NCBI GenBank assembly: GCA_934169775.1
Contig: CAKPOI010000015.1
Span: 1 to 30,607 of the forward strand
Reading direction: 5' to 3'
From: an uncultured Clostridia bacterium
GTDB taxonomy: Bacteria; Bacillota; Clostridia; TANB77; CAG-508
DNA length: 30,607 bases
The translations under genes were made by a program, and so were the position numbers. Below the pieces are notes generated by a model. That model worked only from the letters and a program-made list of their open reading frames with translations, did not search any database and was not told the origin of the DNA. Positions 23,303 through 30,607 of the stretch are shown piece by piece. Positions within the stretch are counted from its first letter, which is position 1; each line of letters begins with the position of its first letter.

Positions 23303-24577
23303 TTAACTTCTTAATAAATCGACCCAACTATAAATTATTTTTTTAGACATTGTAAACAAATTAATTTTATCTACATTATTTGAAGCAACTAAGTTTACAC
23401 TAGATAGTTCATTACCATCTAAAGAAAATGTAACTTTTCCAATTACATCACCCTGTCTTATAGGAGCTTCTATACTATTACTAAGCACAATAGATTGAGA
23501 GATTTGAGACTCTTTTCCTTTTTCTATTAAAGTACCAGCTTGATTTTCTAAAATTACATCAACATTATTTTTAACACCTTTATTAACAGAAACAGACTGA
23601 ATTACATCATTTTTATTTCCAAAATTTTTAAAAGAAAATTTACTAAAACCATAATCAAGTAATTTTTGGGCTTCGGCAAATCTTGTTTTTGTGCTAGGTG
23701 CCTTCATAATAACAGCAATCAAAGAAAGGTCATCACGAGTAGCACTTGCAGATAAATTATATAATGCCAAAGATGTGGAACCTGTTTTTAAACCAGTAGC
23801 TCCTTTGTAATTTTTTATTAATCTATTTGTATTAGAAAGCTGAGATTTTCCATCACGTAAAGAATCCATCCATATAGTAGTATATTTAGTAACCTCAGGA
23901 TATTTATTTAATAATTCTTTAGACATAAGAGAAATATCATAACTAGAAGTAACATGACCATCTTGATCTAAGCCATGACAATTTTTAAAACAAGTATCGT
24001 TCATACCAAGCTCTTTAGCCTTATCATTCATCATTTGAACAAATGCTTCCTCAGAACCAGCAATATATTCTGCCATAGCCACTACACAATCATTAGCAGA
24101 ATTTACACAAATAGCCTTAAGCATATCATCAACAGATAAAGTTTCTCTAGGGTCAAGCCAAATTTGAGAACCACCCATAGAAGCAGCATTTTCAGAACAT
24201 GGAACAGCATCTGTTAAGGAAATTTTTTGATTAGAGAGAGCTTCCATAATAAGAAGAATACTCATAACTTTAGTAACAGAAGCAGGACGCAATTGCTCAT
24301 GAATGTTATGACTGTATAAAATTTGACCTGTTTTTTGTTCAATCAAAATGGCACTTCCACATTCTAGATTAAGAGAATTATTTTCTTCATTTATATCTTT
24401 TGTATTTTCAACATTAGAATTTTGAGAATTAACATCTGAACTAGTTAAGATAGAATCTTCAGAAAAAGATGACCAAATATAACCGCTATCATCTATAGCA
24501 AACACAAAGCATGGAAACAGCATAGAAAATAATAAAAATGTAATTATAAAACTTGTAAAAAATTTAGAAAAATGCAT
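23303..24577 (-). CDS. Serine-type D-Ala-D-Ala carboxypeptidase (PBP5-like, S11)
   Basis: A 424-residue secreted penicillin-binding protein that trims the terminal D-Ala of peptidoglycan stem peptides. A signal peptide covers 1-~28 (hydrophobic to CFVFA). A Ser/Asn/Glu-rich stretch (30-70) precedes the catalytic domain. Active-site motifs are SVTK (100-103), SAN (160-162) and KTG (264-266). A C-terminal beta domain (about 325-424) ends with an amphipathic segment, INLFTMSKKIIYSWVDLL, that may hold it at the membrane. GGAGGG precedes the ATG. DacF and DacB paralogues act in sporulation, but this cannot be decided here. Confidence 0.93.
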   Translation of the reverse strand: MHFSKFFTSFIITFLLFSMLFPCFVFAIDDSGYIWSSFSEDSILTSSDVNSQNSNVENTKDINEENNSLNLECGSAILIEQKTGQILYSHNIHEQLRPASVTKVMSILLIMEALSNQKISLTDAVPCSENAASMGGSQIWLDPRETLSVDDMLKAICVNSANDCVVAMAEYIAGSEEAFVQMMNDKAKELGMNDTCFKNCHGLDQDGHVTSSYDISLMSKELLNKYPEVTKYTTIWMDSLRDGKSQLSNTNRLIKNYKGATGLKTGSTSLALYNLSASATRDDLSLIAVIMKAPSTKTRFAEAQKLLDYGFSKFSFKNFGNKNDVIQSVSVNKGVKNNVDVILENQAGTLIEKGKESQISQSIVLSNSIEAPIRQGDVIGKVTFSLDGNELSSVNLVASNNVDKINLFTMSKKIIYSWVDLLRS

Positions 24578-24600
24578 AATAATCCCTCCATATATACTAA

Positions 24601-24630
24601 ACTATATTCTAATAATATAAATTTATGCAA
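24601..24630 (-). promoter_or_regulatory. Promoter of the D,D-carboxypeptidase gene
   Basis: On the minus strand, TTGCAT (24630-24625), 18 bp, TATAGT (24606-24601), just upstream of the ATG at 24577. Confidence 0.5.
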
Positions 24631-24647
24631 TACTTTTGGAGCAACCG

Positions 24648-24680
24648 ATGCTTTTGGGGACGGAGCAAAAAAGCACTAAT
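24648..24680 (+). repeat. Single GGGGACGG repeat, plus orientation
   Basis: ATGCTTTT, GGGGACGGAGC, AAAAAAGCACTAAT: the same unit as at 8709, with complementary ends. It lies on the left side of the ATPase gene; inverted copies lie on its right side at 26302-26394. Confidence 0.8.
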
Positions 24681-24750
24681 ACTTTCATTTCTTATTTAGC
24701 TCTTAATTCAATATATTTCTAGATTTATAAACTTATGGCAATTCATTGAA

Positions 24751-24867
24751 TTTACAAAAATGTGATAAAATCTTCAAAAAAACTTGCAAAAGTGTGATAA
24801 AATAGTTAAGAATACTTGCAAAAATGTGATTTTAACGTTTGAAAACTTTACAAAAATGTGGAAAAAT
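24751..24867 (+). promoter_or_regulatory. Four direct repeats at exact 32-bp spacing upstream of the ATPase gene
   Basis: The core CAAAAATGTG (one copy CAAAAGTGTG) begins at 24755, 24787, 24819 and 24851, always 32 bp apart, which is close to three helical turns. Each is preceded by TTTA or TTG and, in three copies, followed by an AAAAT-like end. The fourth repeat coincides with the -35 element of the gene promoter. This looks like an operator array bound on one face of the DNA, possibly autoregulatory. Not CRISPR: the intervening 11-12 bp are short and AT-rich. Confidence 0.7.
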
Positions 24868-24875
24868 AGTATAAT
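24847..24875 (+). promoter_or_regulatory. Promoter of the AAA/DUF4143 gene
   Basis: TTTACA (24847-24852), 17 bp, TATAAT (24870-24875), inside the last 32-bp repeat. Start of transcription near 24882; GTG start codon at 24920. Confidence 0.7.
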
Positions 24876-24919
24876 TATATAAGAAAAGCATATATTATTA
24901 ATAAGGGATGTGATTAAAA

Positions 24920-26218
24920 GTGAGAAGATTTATTTTAGATGAACTAATAAATTGGAAAAAAAGTAAATATAGAAAACCTTTAATATTAAAAGGGGCAAGA
25001 CAAATAGGAAAAACATATATTTTAAAAGAATTTGGTGAAAAAGAATATGAAGGAGTAGCATATTTTAATTTTGACCATGATGAAGATTTATACAATTTAT
25101 TTACAGATACAAAGGATCCTAAAAGATTATTAGAGCAACTATCTTTTATATATGGAAAAGCAATATTACCAGAAAAAACATTAATAATATTTGATGAAAT
25201 ACAGGAATGTCCAAGTGCTTTAAACAGTTTAAAATATTTTCAAGAAGAAGCAAACGAATATCATATAGTGTGTGCAGGAAGTTTACTAGGAATACGACTA
25301 TCACATACATCATTTCCTGTAGGAAAAGTTGATTTCATAAATATGTATCCAATGACATTTAAAGAGTTTTTAACAGCAGATAAATGTGAAAATTTAGTAG
25401 AATATATGGAATCAGTCAACAGAATCGAAAAAATACCAGATATATTTTTTAATCAACTAGAAGAAAAATTAAAGGCATATTTTATAATAGGTGGAATGCC
25501 AGAAGCAGTAAATGCGTGGGTAAATGAGAAAGACATAGAATTAGTAAATAAAATACAAGAAAATATATTAAAAGCATATGAAAGTGACTTTTCAAAACAT
25601 ACTGATAATAGAGAAGCAAACAAAATATCATTAATATGGAATAGTATACCATCACAACTATCAAAAGAAAATAAAAAATTTTTATATCAAGTAATAAAAC
25701 AAGGTGCTAGAGCAAGAGAATACGAAGATGCATTAAATTGGCTAAATGATGCTAATTTAATTTATAAAATATATAATTTAACAAAAACAGATTTTCCATT
25801 GAAAGCATATAATGACTTAAATAGTTTCAAAATATATATGAATGATGTGGGATTACTAAGAAGAATGGCAAATTTGGACAGTAGAATAATAGTTGAGGGA
25901 GATAGACTATTTGAAGAATTCAAAGGAGCATTAACAGAGAACTATGTTTTAAATATGCTAAATAATATTTTTGATGTAGTCCCTAACTATTATACTTATG
26001 ATAGACATGAAATAGATTTTGTAATTCAAAATAAAAATAAAATAATCCCAATTGAAGTTAAATCTAACAAATCAACTAATAATGTTAGCTTAACTAGATA
26101 TAATGAAAAAAATAAGAATGAAATTTCTATTAGATTTTCAATGAATAATTTAAGCAAAGACGGAAAAATTTTAAATATACCGTTATTTATGATAGAATAT
26201 CTTAAAAAATTTATATAA
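24920..26218 (+). CDS. AAA-type ATPase with C-terminal DUF4143 domain
   Basis: A 432-residue protein with an N-terminal AAA_14 P-loop domain: Walker A GARQIGKTY (about 26-34), Walker B LIIFDEIQECP, sensor CAGSLLGIRL. It has a central winged-helix-like region. The C-terminal DUF4143 part contains the nuclease-like core YYTYDRHEIDFVIQNKNKIIPIEVKSN (an Asp...Glu-x-Lys arrangement as in PD-(D/E)XK folds). These proteins are abundant and variable in number in bacteria and archaea; their role is not established, with defence or DNA-related functions suggested. The GTG start is supported by AAGGGATG upstream. It stands alone between inverted GGGGACGG-type repeats. Confidence 0.85.
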   Translation: MRRFILDELINWKKSKYRKPLILKGARQIGKTYILKEFGEKEYEGVAYFNFDHDEDLYNLFTDTKDPKRLLEQLSFIYGKAILPEKTLIIFDEIQECPSALNSLKYFQEEANEYHIVCAGSLLGIRLSHTSFPVGKVDFINMYPMTFKEFLTADKCENLVEYMESVNRIEKIPDIFFNQLEEKLKAYFIIGGMPEAVNAWVNEKDIELVNKIQENILKAYESDFSKHTDNREANKISLIWNSIPSQLSKENKKFLYQVIKQGARAREYEDALNWLNDANLIYKIYNLTKTDFPLKAYNDLNSFKIYMNDVGLLRRMANLDSRIIVEGDRLFEEFKGALTENYVLNMLNNIFDVVPNYYTYDRHEIDFVIQNKNKIIPIEVKSNKSTNNVSLTRYNEKNKNEISIRFSMNNLSKDGKILNIPLFMIEYLKKFI

Positions 26219-26267
26219 AAATATTAGGGTAAAGTTATATATTTGGACTTTACTCTAATATTTTTTT
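26217..26267 (+). terminator. Terminator of the AAA/DUF4143 gene
   Basis: A long stem with one G-T pair (26217-26234 with 26248-26265) and T7 at 26261-26267. The left arm overlaps the stop codon. Confidence 0.75.
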
Positions 26268-26301
26268 AAAGAGATATATTAGTAATATTAGATCATAAAA
26301 T

Positions 26302-26394
26302 ATTAGTGTTTTTTTGCTCCGACCCCAAAAACATTAATGCTTTTTTGCTCCGGCCCCAAAAACATTAGTGCTTTTTTGCTCCGGCCCCAAAAAC
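26302..26394 (-). repeat. Three tandem 31-bp repeats in inverted orientation
   Basis: Units at 26302-26332, 26333-26363 and 26364-26394, each exactly 31 bp. They are reverse complements of the 8709 unit with GGGGTCGG or GGGGCCGG in place of GGGGACGG. They face the copy at 24648 across the ATPase gene. Confidence 0.85.
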
Positions 26395-26420
26395 ATAAGA
26401 AAAAATTAAGAAAAAATTAC

Positions 26421-26449
26421 TTTACAATAAAATAAAATAAATATATAAT
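26421..26449 (+). promoter_or_regulatory. Promoter of the phospholipase-like/ABC operon
   Basis: TTTACA (26421-26426), 17 bp, perfect TATAAT (26444-26449), 29 bp before the start codon. Confidence 0.7.
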
Positions 26450-26478
26450 TTGAACATAAAAAGAAAGGGGAGATTAAT

Positions 26479-27189
26479 ATGCCATCTTGGGCAATACATT
26501 TAGAAGTAACAACAAAAATAAATAAAAAAATAAAGCTAACAGAAAGAGAAAAAAACATATTTTTGTTAGGAAATATATTACCAGATTTATTAAATGGACA
26601 TGTGATAAAAAACATATCACACATAGTTCCACATAAAGAAGCTCATATGGAAAAACCAGTACAAATAGAAAATCATATAGAATATAGATATGACATAGAT
26701 GGGGTTTTAGAAAAATATAAAGAAAAATTTAATAATCCATTAATTTTAGGATATTATACACATATATTAACAGATTTTTATTGGAATAACCTTACATATG
26801 GACAATTAGGAATTTTTGATAAAAACAAAAATCTTATAGGAATAAAATTAAATAATGGAAAAGAATTTAAAGGAGAAAAAGAAGAAATAAGAAAAATAAA
26901 AACAAATGATTTTAAATTATTTTCTAAATATATTTATGAAAACAATTTAACAGATGTTCCTAAATATGATGAACAAATGTTAGAATATTCAAAAGAATTA
27001 GATTGGCTAAATTTGCAAAAAGAAGATATTTTAGAAGCAATTAAATATTTAGAAGATATGTCAGAATTAAAAATTCAACTAGAAATAGATTTTCCGGATT
27101 ACAAAATTTTTACGCAAGAAGAAATGGAAAATCATTTAATAAAATGTGTAAACTTTATAGAGGAGGAAAAAATACCATGGAAATTTTAA
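26479..27189 (+). CDS. Zinc-dependent phospholipase C-like protein
   Basis: A 236-residue protein with the pattern of the Zn_dep_PLPC family: MPSWAIHLEVTTKI at the N-terminus, LGNILPDLL, clustered His (VPHKEAHME) and GYYTHILTDFYWN. The conserved His/Asp residues suggest a multi-metal site in an all-helical fold. There is no signal peptide, so it is probably cytoplasmic and a phospholipid substrate is uncertain; many such proteins have no known activity. The AAAGGGGAG site is well placed. Its 3' end overlaps the ABC ATPase gene by 13 bases, so the genes are translationally coupled. Confidence 0.7.
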   Translation: MPSWAIHLEVTTKINKKIKLTEREKNIFLLGNILPDLLNGHVIKNISHIVPHKEAHMEKPVQIENHIEYRYDIDGVLEKYKEKFNNPLILGYYTHILTDFYWNNLTYGQLGIFDKNKNLIGIKLNNGKEFKGEKEEIRKIKTNDFKLFSKYIYENNLTDVPKYDEQMLEYSKELDWLNLQKEDILEAIKYLEDMSELKIQLEIDFPDYKIFTQEEMENHLIKCVNFIEEEKIPWKF

Positions 27190-27842
27190 AAGTAGAAAAC
27201 TTAACTAAGAAATATGGAAAAAAGGATACTGAAGTTATAGCATTAGATAATGTATCTTTTAGTGTTAAAAAAGGAGAATTTATTGCAATTGTAGGAGCAT
27301 CAGGAAGCGGAAAATCAACATTATTACATCTTATGGGAGGAGTTGATAAACCAACTAGTGGAAAAGTTTTTATTAATAACAAAGACATATACCAACTTTC
27401 AAAAGATGACTTAGCAATTTTTAGAAGGAGAGAAATAGGAATAATTTATCAATTTTATAATTTGATACCAATATTAAATGTAAAAGAAAATATATTATTA
27501 CCATGTAATTTAGATGGAAAAAAAGTAGAAAAGAAGCATCTACAAGATGTAATAGAATTATTAGGACTTTCAAACAGAGAAGAACATTTACCAAATCAAT
27601 TATCAGGAGGACAACAGCAACGTGTAGCAATAGGGAGAGCCATAATTAACAATCCATCAATTATCTTAGCAGATGAACCCACTGGAAATTTAGATAGTAA
27701 ATCTTCTAAAGAAATTATTGAATTACTAAAAAAATCAAATAAAAAATATAATCAAACAATTTTATTAATTACACATGATATGTCTATTGCTGAACAGGCA
27801 GATAGAATTATTAGAATTCAAGATGGAAAGATAGTAGAGTAA
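27177..27842 (+). CDS. ABC transporter ATP-binding protein (MacB/LolD type)
   Basis: A 221-residue ATPase with Walker A GASGSGKST (40-48), Q-loop region IYQFYNLIP, signature LSGGQQQR, Walker B ILADEPTGNLD and the H-loop THD. The class pairs with FtsX-like permeases that export or extract peptides, antibiotics or lipoproteins (MacB, LolCDE, BceA types). The ATG at 27177 is chosen because GAGGAGG lies upstream and MEILKVENLTKKYG is the family start; a longer frame from 27144 is rejected. The partner permease starts 76 bases downstream. Confidence 0.94.
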   Translation: MEILKVENLTKKYGKKDTEVIALDNVSFSVKKGEFIAIVGASGSGKSTLLHLMGGVDKPTSGKVFINNKDIYQLSKDDLAIFRRREIGIIYQFYNLIPILNVKENILLPCNLDGKKVEKKHLQDVIELLGLSNREEHLPNQLSGGQQQRVAIGRAIINNPSIILADEPTGNLDSKSSKEIIELLKKSNKKYNQTILLITHDMSIAEQADRIIRIQDGKIVE

Positions 27843-27918
27843 AAATTGAAAATAAATTTACAAGTTAAAACTTATTTTCTGAATATAATTCGAGCCTGAG
27901 GAAAGGAATGTGATAAAA

Positions 27919-30561
27919 GTGAAAGTTTTAAATGAGATAACAATAAAGAATTTAAAACAGAATAAAAAAAGGACAATAGTTACAATATTAGGAATTGCAC
28001 TATCAGTTGCTTTAATATGTGCGGTAACTACATTTGTATCTAGTTTTCAACAAGCAATGGTTGATAGAACCGAAATTACACAAGGAAATTATTACATATA
28101 TATGAAAAACACTACAGATAAACAAAGTAAAGACTTAATAGAAAATAATGATAAAGTTAAACAATATGCTAAATCTCAAAATATAGGTTATGCTAATTTG
28201 GAAAACAGTAAAAATGAGTATAAGCCATATATATATTTAGAAGCTTTTGATGAAACAGCATTAAATACTAGAGGAGTAATTCTAAAAGAAGGTAGATTGC
28301 CACAAAATTCAAATGAAATTTTAATACCAGAACATGTACTTACAAATGGTGGTCAAAAATGGAATATAGGAGATAAAATAACACTAAAAACAGGTATTAG
28401 AGTAGAAACAAGTAGTATACCTACAGAAGACAGAGAGTTAACAGAAGAACAAATAAATGATCAAAAAACAACAGAACAGTTTTATACAAAATTAACTCAA
28501 GAAGACTCATATGGAAAACAAGAAGAAACAATAATTCCAAGAGAAGAAAAAGAATACACAATTGTAGGAATTATGGAAAGACCAAACTTTGAAAACTATA
28601 CAGCACCAGGATATACATGTATAACTAAATTAGAAAATATAGATCAAGGAAAACCAATAGATGTTTCAATATTAACAACAAATTCAAGTGAAGCATATGA
28701 TTTTCAAGAAGAACTAAAGAAACATTTGATTTTTGATACATCAGATGTTGACACAAATGACCAACTATTACAGTTCTTAGGAGAATTTAAAAGTGAGAGA
28801 ACTTCAAATTTTCTTGAGGTAATAGCAGGAGTGGTAATAGGAATTATTATGTTTACATCAATTTTTGTAATAAGAAACAGTTTTAATATTTCTTTAACAG
28901 AAAAAACAAAAGAATTAGGAATATTGGCAAGTATAGGGGCAACAAGAAAACAAATTAGAAAAAGCATTTTGTTTGAAGGTGTAATATTAGCTGTAATTTC
29001 AATTCCATTAGGAATATTAATAGGTGTTGTTGCCATAGGAATAGTATTAGCAATTGTAAATATGCTTTTAACAAGTGGCGGAGTTCCAATAATAGATCAT
29101 TTTAATTTACACTTAGTAGTAGAACCAATAGCAATTATAATAGCAGTTGTAACTTCATTTATAATGATAATTTTATCAGCAATAAAACCTGCAATAAGGG
29201 CAAGTAGAATACCACCAATAGATGCAATAAGAAATACAAATGACATAAAAATAAATGCAAAAAAAATTAGAACTTCAAAATTAACAGGAAAAATATTTGG
29301 TATAGAAGGAGAAATAGCAAATAAAAATTTTAAAAGAAGTAAAAAGAAATATAGAACAACAATATTTTCAATCTTCCTAAGTATAGTATTATTTTTATCA
29401 ATGGACTCAGTAGTTGCAAATTTATTTAATGTAACTTCAACAGAATATAAAGAAATGAATTACAATTTAGTTGTAGGTGCTCCAAATAGAGATAAAGAAG
29501 ATACACAAAAATATTTCAACCAAATTTTAGATTTGCAGCCAGTAAAAGAAAATGCAAAAGTTAATGCAATATTAAAACATGATTTTATAAATGTAGATAA
29601 ATCATATTTTACAGAAGAACATTTAAAAAATTATATAATTGAAGAAGAAGAAACAGGAATTTATGTATATTCTATAGGAGAACAGGAATATCAAAAATAC
29701 ATAAAAAAATTAGGATTATCCTATGAAAAGATAAAAGATAAAGCAATTATATATGATAAACGAATGAAATATGAATATGAAGAAGGAAAAGATGGAGCAA
29801 AAAGAGTAGAATATAGAATATCAAACTTAGAAAAGAAAGATGTCATAAAATACAATGACCAAAAATATAATGATATGACAGGAGAATATGAAAAAACAGG
29901 AAATGGAGAGATAGAAGTAGGAGCAGTTGTAGATTCATTACCAATAGGAGAATCATTATTTAATATTACTCAATATCCAATTATGATAGTATCAGATGAA
30001 ACTATGAATAATTTTAACTATGAAATGCGAGACTTAGTTTTAGATGTAGATAATATAGAAGAAGTTGAAAAAGCAGTTATCAATGTTGATAAAACAAATA
30101 AAGATAATGTGTATAATTTAGATGAAATCTACAAAACAGAAAACAGAATCCTTTTAATAGTTTCAATATTCTTATATGGATTTATAATAGTTATTTCTTT
30201 AATAGGAATTACAAATGTATTTAATACAATAACAACAAATATGGCATTACGCTCTAAAGAATTTGCAGTATTAAAATCAATAGGAATGACAGAAAAACAA
30301 TTTAGAAAAATGATAAATTATGAAAGCTTGCTTTATGGATTAAAAGCATTGATATTTGGCCTTCCAGTAGGAATAGCAATTTCGTATTGGCTATATACAG
30401 AAACAGGTAATGTTTTTTCTTCTGAATATCAATTTCCATTTAAAGCAGTTGGAATTTGTATAATATTTGTTTTTGCAATTATTTTTGTCACAATGAGATA
30501 TGCAGTTAATAAAAGTAAAAAGCAAAATACAATTGATATGATTAGAACAGATGTTACATAG
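27919..30561 (+). CDS. FtsX-family ABC transporter permease, duplicated type
   Basis: An 880-residue membrane protein with two FtsX-like units: an N-terminal helix (RTIVTILGIALSVALIC), a first extracellular MacB_PCD-like domain (~45-290), three helices (~295-430), then a second helix (TTIFSIFLSIVLFLSM), a second large extracellular domain and three C-terminal helices. It carries the usual ELGILASIGATRKQIRKSI and EFAVLKSIGMTEKQFRKMI coupling segments, one per unit. GTG start codons occur at 27910 and 27919; AAAGGA is two bases from the first and 11 from the second, so 27919 is chosen. No sensor kinase is adjacent, unlike typical Bce modules. Substrate unknown. Confidence 0.88.
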   Translation: MKVLNEITIKNLKQNKKRTIVTILGIALSVALICAVTTFVSSFQQAMVDRTEITQGNYYIYMKNTTDKQSKDLIENNDKVKQYAKSQNIGYANLENSKNEYKPYIYLEAFDETALNTRGVILKEGRLPQNSNEILIPEHVLTNGGQKWNIGDKITLKTGIRVETSSIPTEDRELTEEQINDQKTTEQFYTKLTQEDSYGKQEETIIPREEKEYTIVGIMERPNFENYTAPGYTCITKLENIDQGKPIDVSILTTNSSEAYDFQEELKKHLIFDTSDVDTNDQLLQFLGEFKSERTSNFLEVIAGVVIGIIMFTSIFVIRNSFNISLTEKTKELGILASIGATRKQIRKSILFEGVILAVISIPLGILIGVVAIGIVLAIVNMLLTSGGVPIIDHFNLHLVVEPIAIIIAVVTSFIMIILSAIKPAIRASRIPPIDAIRNTNDIKINAKKIRTSKLTGKIFGIEGEIANKNFKRSKKKYRTTIFSIFLSIVLFLSMDSVVANLFNVTSTEYKEMNYNLVVGAPNRDKEDTQKYFNQILDLQPVKENAKVNAILKHDFINVDKSYFTEEHLKNYIIEEEETGIYVYSIGEQEYQKYIKKLGLSYEKIKDKAIIYDKRMKYEYEEGKDGAKRVEYRISNLEKKDVIKYNDQKYNDMTGEYEKTGNGEIEVGAVVDSLPIGESLFNITQYPIMIVSDETMNNFNYEMRDLVLDVDNIEEVEKAVINVDKTNKDNVYNLDEIYKTENRILLIVSIFLYGFIIVISLIGITNVFNTITTNMALRSKEFAVLKSIGMTEKQFRKMINYESLLYGLKALIFGLPVGIAISYWLYTETGNVFSSEYQFPFKAVGICIIFVFAIIFVTMRYAVNKSKKQNTIDMIRTDVT

Positions 30562-30607
30562 TGTTTTCGAGGTCGGAGTGATGCTTTCGGGGTCGGAGTC
30601 AAAAAGC
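30561..30607 (+). repeat. GGGGTCGG-type repeats at the window edge
   Basis: A partial copy (GTGTTTTCGAGGTCGGAGTG, 30561-30580) is followed by a second (30581-30607) reading ATGCTTTCGGGGTCGGAGTC and cut by the window end at AAAAAGC. It starts at the last base of the permease stop codon, as the first copy does at pheT. Confidence 0.7.

Noticed and set aside
24751..24867. CRISPR array with 32-bp period
   Set aside because: The repeat core is about 20 bp and imperfect, and the 11-12 bp between copies are too short and AT-rich for spacers. The last copy coincides with a promoter -35.

Overview
The window looks like chromosomal DNA from a very AT-rich, low-GC Gram-positive bacterium. An endospore-forming member of the Clostridia, probably an uncultured gut lineage, fits best. 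The evidence is strong A/T bias at third codon positions, AGGAGG-type ribosome binding sites, two T-box leaders, a class III ribonucleotide reductase, FeoAB, SpoVS, YmdB and a small acid-soluble spore protein of the SspH family. This placement is inferred from gene content, not from a database search.

Left part (1-4653): an accessory locus with two paralogous surface-protein genes. Each encodes a pilin-like N-terminal hydrophobic segment followed by an FGE/SUMF1-type C-type-lectin fold. The last ~50 codons of both genes change abruptly in base and codon use. They become rich in NNC/NNT codons of the kind produced when AAC/AAT codons have their adenines randomised, which is the hallmark of variable regions of diversity-generating retroelements (DGRs). 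No reverse transcriptase or template repeat is visible, so these look like remote DGR targets. Between them lie a structured non-coding stretch, a terminator and a decayed IS200-type element whose tnpA is split by an in-frame TAG.

Middle (4654-23122): mostly housekeeping. In order: a T-box-controlled pheS-pheT; yqeG, a prepilin peptidase, a Xaa-Pro peptidase, efp and a zinc-ribbon protein; tRNA-Trp; a T-box-controlled glyS; sspH on the opposite strand; an unknown gene; ymdB and spoVS; feoA-feoB; nrdD-nrdG; a PAP2 phosphatase. The prepilin peptidase could process the pilin-like N-termini of the two variable proteins (inference).

Right part (23123-30607): a D,D-carboxypeptidase on the minus strand; an AAA/DUF4143 ATPase with an unusual array of four operator-like repeats at an exact 32-bp period ending on its -35 box; then a zinc-dependent phospholipase-like gene overlapping an ABC ATPase gene, followed by a large FtsX-type permease. 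The operon resembles antimicrobial or peptide export and resistance exporters.

A family of short repeats built on GGGGACGG/GGGGTCGG, each able to fold on GTGCTTTT/AAAAGCAC arms and often in exact 31-bp tandem, recurs in five gaps between genes. It brackets the ATPase gene in inverted orientation. The two most interesting systems are the DGR-like variable pair and the iteron-controlled ATPase cassette.
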